Assembly (NCBI RefSeq): GCF_004402535.1
Contig: NZ_SOEY01000030.1
Span: 31,800-95,799 of the forward strand
Length of the DNA stretch: 64,000 nt
DNA from: Cryobacterium glaciale
GTDB taxonomy: Bacteria > Actinomycetota > Actinomycetes > Actinomycetales > Microbacteriaceae
Direction of reading: 5' to 3'
The position numbers were made by a program, and so were the translations under genes. How positions within the stretch are numbered: the first letter of the stretch is position 1; each line of letters opens with the position of its first letter. This document shows, piece after piece, positions 60,444-64,000 of the stretch. The notes beneath the pieces are model-generated. The model was not told the DNA's origin and ran no database searches. It worked only from the letters and a program-made list of their open reading frames with translations.

Positions 60444-61801
60444 CCCTGCTGATCATCAGCCCGGACTACGCCTCACACCTATACCCACTCGCCACGCTCG
60501 GCACAGCCTGGGCGCGGGCCGGCGAACGCGTCGTGGTCGCAAGCGGTCCGGCCACGGCCGACATCGTGACCTCGTTCGGATTCGAACGGGAGAATCTGCA
60601 ACTCGGTCGCGGTTCGAACCCCGGCACGATCCGGGTCGAAGCGCAGCCCGTCGGCGAAGACAACGCCCTGCGCGGCTTCTTCGACGCCACCCGCCGCGGC
60701 ATGGTCGACACGTTGCGTTTTCAGGCCGAGGCGCGCAGCAGCGACCTGCTCTACAACCCGGTCGAGATCGCCCGCGAGGTGCAGCGCATCGTTGCCCGGG
60801 TGCAGCCAGACCAGGTGATCGTCGACCATCTGGCTTTCAGCGCCCGGCTGGGGTTGCTCAGTGCCGGCGTCGCGCACGCCGACGTCGTGCTCGGGCATCC
60901 GTCGGCCCTGCCCGTTGGCACGGAGGTCTACGGATACCCGCCAGCCTGGCCCGTCGTGTTTTCGCCCGCCGCCGCGGAACTGGCCATGCTGAAACTCCAG
61001 TGCGAAACCGCGCGTGACACCTTCACATCCCAGTGGAACGACGCCCTGCGGGAGCTCGACCCGGCGGCTGTACCGAGCCGGGACGCCTTCCAGGAATCGG
61101 GCGACGTGCTGCTGCTCAACTACCCGGAAGAACTGCACGAGCCAGCGCGAACACGCCAGCTGCCGCCGCACGTCTTTCTCGGGTCGGCCGTGCGGTCCGA
61201 GGCCGTCGACCCCGAGGTTGAAGCCTGGCTGGCGGCCGATTCGCTGCCCGTGGTCTACGTCAGCTTCGGGAGTTTTCTCTCGGTGCGCGGTGACGTACTC
61301 GCGAAGGTCGCCGCAGCACTGGACGGCCTGCCGGTGCGGGCCGCCATCGCCGTCGGCGCGACCGACCCCGTAGAGCTTGGACCCGTCCCCGCCTCCTGGC
61401 TGGTGCGCGCGTTCCTGCCGCAGGTGCGCCTGCTGCAGGCAGCCGACCTCGCCGTCACCCATGGTGGCAACAATTCGGTGACCGAGGCGATGACGGCCGG
61501 GGTTCCCCTCGTCGTGTTGCCGTTCTCGACCGACCAGTTCGCCGGCGCTGCAGCCCTCGACGCGGCGGGCTTCGGCGAATCGCTGCCGCCCAATACCGCC
61601 ACGGTTCTCGACCTGCGAGCCGCCTGCGAGCGAATGCTGCGCCTCGGTGCCGACCCGCGTGCTGACCCGCGTGCCGACCCGCGTGGCGACGCGAGTGGCG
61701 ACCCGCGCGCCCGCCTCGATGCGCTCGCGAAGTCGCTGGCCGCGCAGCCCGGCGCCGAGCGAGCCTACGCGGCTCTCACCCGGGTGCCGGCCCGGGCTTA
61801 G
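60440..61801 (+). CDS. GT1-type (UGT/MGT) glycosyltransferase
   Basis: This 453-residue glycosyltransferase resembles macrolide or UDP-glucuronosyl-type enzymes: an N-terminal acceptor domain, then VVYVSFGSFLSVRGDVLAKV, VRAFLPQVRLLQAADLAVTH, and GGNNSVTEAMTAGVPLVVLP, the donor-binding PSPG-like region. A 12-base tandem repeat (61649-61708) encodes repeated ADPR-type residues near the end. It overlaps the HEAT-glycosyltransferase gene by four bases, so the two enzymes probably act on the same glycan or metabolite. Confidence 0.85.
   Translation: MTLLIISPDYASHLYPLATLGTAWARAGERVVVASGPATADIVTSFGFERENLQLGRGSNPGTIRVEAQPVGEDNALRGFFDATRRGMVDTLRFQAEARSSDLLYNPVEIAREVQRIVARVQPDQVIVDHLAFSARLGLLSAGVAHADVVLGHPSALPVGTEVYGYPPAWPVVFSPAAAELAMLKLQCETARDTFTSQWNDALRELDPAAVPSRDAFQESGDVLLLNYPEELHEPARTRQLPPHVFLGSAVRSEAVDPEVEAWLAADSLPVVYVSFGSFLSVRGDVLAKVAAALDGLPVRAAIAVGATDPVELGPVPASWLVRAFLPQVRLLQAADLAVTHGGNNSVTEAMTAGVPLVVLPFSTDQFAGAAALDAAGFGESLPPNTATVLDLRAACERMLRLGADPRADPRADPRGDASGDPRARLDALAKSLAAQPGAERAYAALTRVPARA
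61649..61708 (+). repeat. 12-base tandem repeat, five units, in the GT1 gene
   Basis: GCCGACCCGCGT-like units run head to tail in frame, three nearly identical and two diverged. Slippage here would change the protein by four residues per unit without breaking the frame. Confidence 0.75.
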
Positions 61802-61871
61802 TACACCCGTTCCAGGGTCTGGAAGCCGATCATCCCGGACGCGGTGGCCTGTGGACCGCGTCTCGTCTCTC

Positions 61872-62753
61872 TCAGCAGCCGGGGCCGCGGGGGTTGGCGT
61901 TGCAGTCCTCGGCGACGAGCACGGTCGATTCGTTGGCTGCGACGACGGTGAACGGGGTGGACGGTACCGTGACGATTCCTTCGACGGGTCGCCAGCCCTG
62001 GTCGCCGAAGCTGTAGTCGGCTCGGTAGTCGACGGTGAGGATGACGGTGAAGGTGCCTTTCTCGGTGTAGACGTGGCTGGTGGGGGTGGTGGCGAATTCG
62101 GTGAGGCCGAGGGCTTCCCAGCTGGCGCCGCCGGTTGCGGTTGAGGTGGTGGCGCCGTCGCCGTAGGTCCAGTGGTAGCCGATCGGGGTGAACATGACCT
62201 GCGCGGGTTGGCCGAGAAGGAGGCCTTCGCCGAGTTGAGCGGATGTTTGCGCCCAGAAATTCGCGGCCAGTCCGACGATCGCCCAGCCGCCTGGTTCCAT
62301 TCCGGTGGGGGCGGGATAGGCGGGAAAGTTTTGCAGGTCGGAGACGCGCACGATGGTGTCGGGGGAGCAGACGGTGCACGGGGCGGCTGGGGTGGGATTT
62401 GTGGCGAAGGGGAGGAATGATCCGTTACCGCAGGGGATTGTTTTGATGCCGGGTTTTGCCGGGTCTCCGTTGGCGCAGACTCGCGGTGGTGCCGTGGTGC
62501 CCGGCCCGCCGCGTCCTCGCCGGGGGTGACTCGAGGCCCCCGTGCCGCTGGAGCCCGAAGTGGTGTCCGCTGTCAGGTCGACGCTTCCCCCGTTTGCGAT
62601 ACCGCCAGTCGCTGGTGGGTCAGGGCAGGCATACAGCGCGCCGTCAATCCCTGTGCAGGCGGTGGCGCGCACTCCAGCGACGGCAACATGGGTTGGCGAC
62701 AGCAGTAGAGCAAGAGCGGCGGTAGCGACTAGCAGAAATTTGAGCCGGACCAT
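61872..62753 (-). CDS. secreted PKD-domain protein
   Basis: This 293-residue protein has an N-terminal signal peptide (FLLVATAALALLLSPTHVAVA) and a PKD-like domain in the C-terminal half (HWTYGDGATTSTATGG, then SHVYTEKGTFTVILTVDYRA). It has eight or so cysteines that may pair outside the cell and ends CNANPRGPGC. It is probably a surface or matrix adhesion-type protein. It follows a lipoprotein gene with which it overlaps by 25 bases. A remnant of a second such pair lies at 38.6-38.9 kb. Confidence 0.83.
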   Translation of the reverse strand: MVRLKFLLVATAALALLLSPTHVAVAGVRATACTGIDGALYACPDPPATGGIANGGSVDLTADTTSGSSGTGASSHPRRGRGGPGTTAPPRVCANGDPAKPGIKTIPCGNGSFLPFATNPTPAAPCTVCSPDTIVRVSDLQNFPAYPAPTGMEPGGWAIVGLAANFWAQTSAQLGEGLLLGQPAQVMFTPIGYHWTYGDGATTSTATGGASWEALGLTEFATTPTSHVYTEKGTFTVILTVDYRADYSFGDQGWRPVEGIVTVPSTPFTVVAANESTVLVAEDCNANPRGPGC

Positions 62754-63328
62754 GAGTCTGATTTCTCGACGAAGAGTCGGTTGGAGAAAGAATCGTGAAG
62801 GAGCGATACCTGCAGCGGGTAGCGGTTGGGGCGGCCCACGGGAATGACAGACGCCCCTTCAACGTCAAGCACGTCCGTCTTAGTGACGTCGAGGCAGACG
62901 TACGCCACCAAGGCGCCCGACTCTAGATTTGCGCTCTGCAGCGTCAACGAATCGAATGCGAGATCACCCACGAGGCGAAGTCCGTCCGCCGCCATTCGTC
63001 CGTATGTTCCCAGCTCAGACTCGAGGACGGTACCAACTGTAAATTTGGCAATTCTGTCCGGGTCTGCTCCACCTTCGTGGGCAATCTGGTTCGACATTTG
63101 TTGGTATTCGGAGTAAGCGGCCTCCGCGGCAGCCAGCGCCTCGTCGTTGGAGGCGAAGACCGGAGGCGCAGCCGTTTCCTCGGCGACGGGCGGCGCGGCC
63201 GTGCCGCTGGGTGCGGGCGTGGCGGCGGGAGTGGCTGAGCATCCGCTGAGCGCGGTGACGATTAGGAACAGGATGCCGGCGGTCGTGACAACTCTGTGCA
63301 CGGGGCGGCGCCGCGGCGGAATTCGCAT
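62729..63328 (-). CDS. lipoprotein of unknown function
   Basis: This 200-residue protein has a lipobox (LIVTALSGC, Cys30), a Thr/Ala/Pro-rich linker, then a soluble domain of about 140 residues (DEALAAAEAAYSEYQQMSNQ, and ALVAYVCLDVTKTDVLDVEG). It is first in a pair with the secreted PKD protein. The ATG at 63328 is supported by the conserved promoter at 63345-63385. I do not recognise the family. Confidence 0.8.
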   Translation of the reverse strand: MRIPPRRRPVHRVVTTAGILFLIVTALSGCSATPAATPAPSGTAAPPVAEETAAPPVFASNDEALAAAEAAYSEYQQMSNQIAHEGGADPDRIAKFTVGTVLESELGTYGRMAADGLRLVGDLAFDSLTLQSANLESGALVAYVCLDVTKTDVLDVEGASVIPVGRPNRYPLQVSLLHDSFSNRLFVEKSDSWSGSNFC

Positions 63329-63344
63329 GGGCACACCATAGGCC

Positions 63345-63385
63345 GGATTACTACAATCCCATTTAATCTTTCCACAGGCTGGTGT
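63345..63385 (-). promoter_or_regulatory. conserved promoter/operator module of the lipoprotein-PKD pair
   Basis: GGATTACTACAATCC (63345-63359) and TCCACAGGCTGGTGT (63371-63385) match the blocks at 38920-38960 with identical spacing to each other and to the start codon. On the coding strand GTGGAA and TAGTAA could be the -35 and -10 boxes with the palindrome over the -10. Confidence 0.6.
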
Positions 63386-63660
63386 CCCGGCCTCAATCCC
63401 GCTAGTGCTGTACGCGGGACTCCCGATTTCCGGAGCTGAGTGTGGCGCCAGGACCAGCGATGCCAGGTGGGGCGCGGTCAGGCCAACAGCATGGACGCCG
63501 TTTTGTGCTGTCCCCTGAACCCCGCGGGCGGGGATCGGTGGGGGCCTGTGATGGCTGCGGAAACATTTCTTTGGGTATTCTTTGGTGGATGTGCTCGGTT
63601 TAGTGCTTGTAAGCATGATTTTTCCTCGGGAATGTCGGTGGTCGGGTGTTGGGTTGAATC
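63386..63660. other. intergenic segment between lipoprotein and DUF222 genes
   Basis: With the promoter block this gap spans 332 bases. It holds a small GC hairpin (CCCCGC/GCGGGG around 63520-63535) and an AT-richer stretch (63560-63660) that probably carries the DUF222 promoter. I see no gene in it. Confidence 0.4.
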
Positions 63661-64000
63661 ATGAACAATCTGGCGATGGAGCTCACCTGGGCGGCGGCCA
63701 CCGTGGCGGCGCTCGGTGGGTCCAGTGCCGAGTTCGGCGGCCTGTCGGATGTGGAGGTGCTCGCGGCGCGGGGTCCGATCGCGGCGCTGTTGCGGCTGAG
63801 CAACACGGCGGCGGCGTTGCTGGCGGGCACGATCGCCGAGCGGTCCCGGCCGCAGCTGGGTCAGTCCGGGTTGGCGGCCCGGCACGGGTTTGGCAACCCG
63901 ACGTTGATGGTGCAGCAGGCGACCGGCCTGAGCCGGATCGAGGCGGGCCGGCTGGTGGCGGTCGGGGTGTTGATGAGCGAGACCGAGACGGCCGAACGCC
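63661..64000 (+). CDS. DUF222 protein, probably with HNH endonuclease domain (3' end beyond window)
   Basis: 113 residues are visible from the ATG at 63661: LRLSNTAAALLAGTIAERSR, AARHGFGNPTLMVQQATGLS and EAGRLVAVGVLMSETETAER. These match the start of DUF222 proteins, which are abundant in Microbacteriaceae and usually end in an HNH nuclease domain. The window ends before that domain, so nuclease activity cannot be confirmed. Function is unsettled; many copies per genome suggest a mobile or selfish element link. Confidence 0.75.
   Translation, partial: MNNLAMELTWAAATVAALGGSSAEFGGLSDVEVLAARGPIAALLRLSNTAAALLAGTIAERSRPQLGQSGLAARHGFGNPTLMVQQATGLSRIEAGRLVAVGVLMSETETAER

Overview
The window is high-GC DNA (roughly two thirds G+C by eye) with tight ATGA/GTGA gene overlaps, many GTG starts, strong G/C third positions and typical actinobacterial families: Ku-LigD end joining, a maltokinase, DnaE2 with a DUF6504 partner, a SARP-like regulator, a DUF222/HNH protein, and PII followed by no glnD. 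It most likely comes from an Actinomycetota chromosome. The family mix suggests Microbacteriaceae, possibly a Cryobacterium relative, but that genus is a guess. I see no rRNA, tRNA, insertion sequence, phage or CRISPR array.

Layout. 1-7.2 kb: divergent ligD (cut by the left edge) and ku, a frameshifted membrane-protein relic, a nitrilase, then a nitrilase-permease operon divergent from a GntR regulator with a perfect palindrome between them. 7.3-15.4 kb: a nitrogen and C1 block. Two paralogous three-gene cassettes for a heme-dependent N-demethylase (dimethylamine-monooxygenase type) point away from each other, with an XRE-cupin regulator, a small cupin, an ammonium channel and PII. 15.4-24.1 kb: mixed genes, including an astacin-like metalloprotease with a seven-bladed propeller, maltokinase, a GntR-dehydrogenase pair, a truncated IclR gene, a 59-residue zinc-ribbon gene, a GNAT and an ornithine-cyclodeaminase relative. 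24.2-29.1 kb: acyl-CoA synthetase, pyruvate formate-lyase and its activase.

30.7-38.7 kb is the most unusual region: a SARP-like regulator, a caspase-like peptidase, an HExxH metallopeptidase, an alpha/beta-hydrolase fused to a second caspase domain, and a flotillin-like membrane scaffold. I do not recognise this set as a described system; it could be a regulated proteolytic or cell-death/defence locus.

38.7-50 kb: a chimeric gene remnant, YbdK ligase, class A PBP, dnaE2 with its DUF6504 partner but no imuA/imuB, glycerate kinase, and a PhoX phosphatase behind a PHO-box-like direct repeat. 50.2-57.8 kb: formaldehyde oxidation and formate handling (formaldehyde dehydrogenase, MoaA, FdhD, molybdopterin formate dehydrogenase-like protein, OFA-type MFS carrier plus a 33-residue partner). 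This could detoxify the formaldehyde released by the N-demethylases at 8-14 kb. 58-64 kb: a HEAT-glycosyltransferase and a second glycosyltransferase, a secreted PKD protein and lipoprotein pair, and the start of a DUF222 protein cut by the right edge.

Two window-wide signals stand out. The decamer AGCGGATGCC (or its complement) occurs at least 20 times. A dispersed imperfect palindrome occurs downstream of pflA and of moaA.
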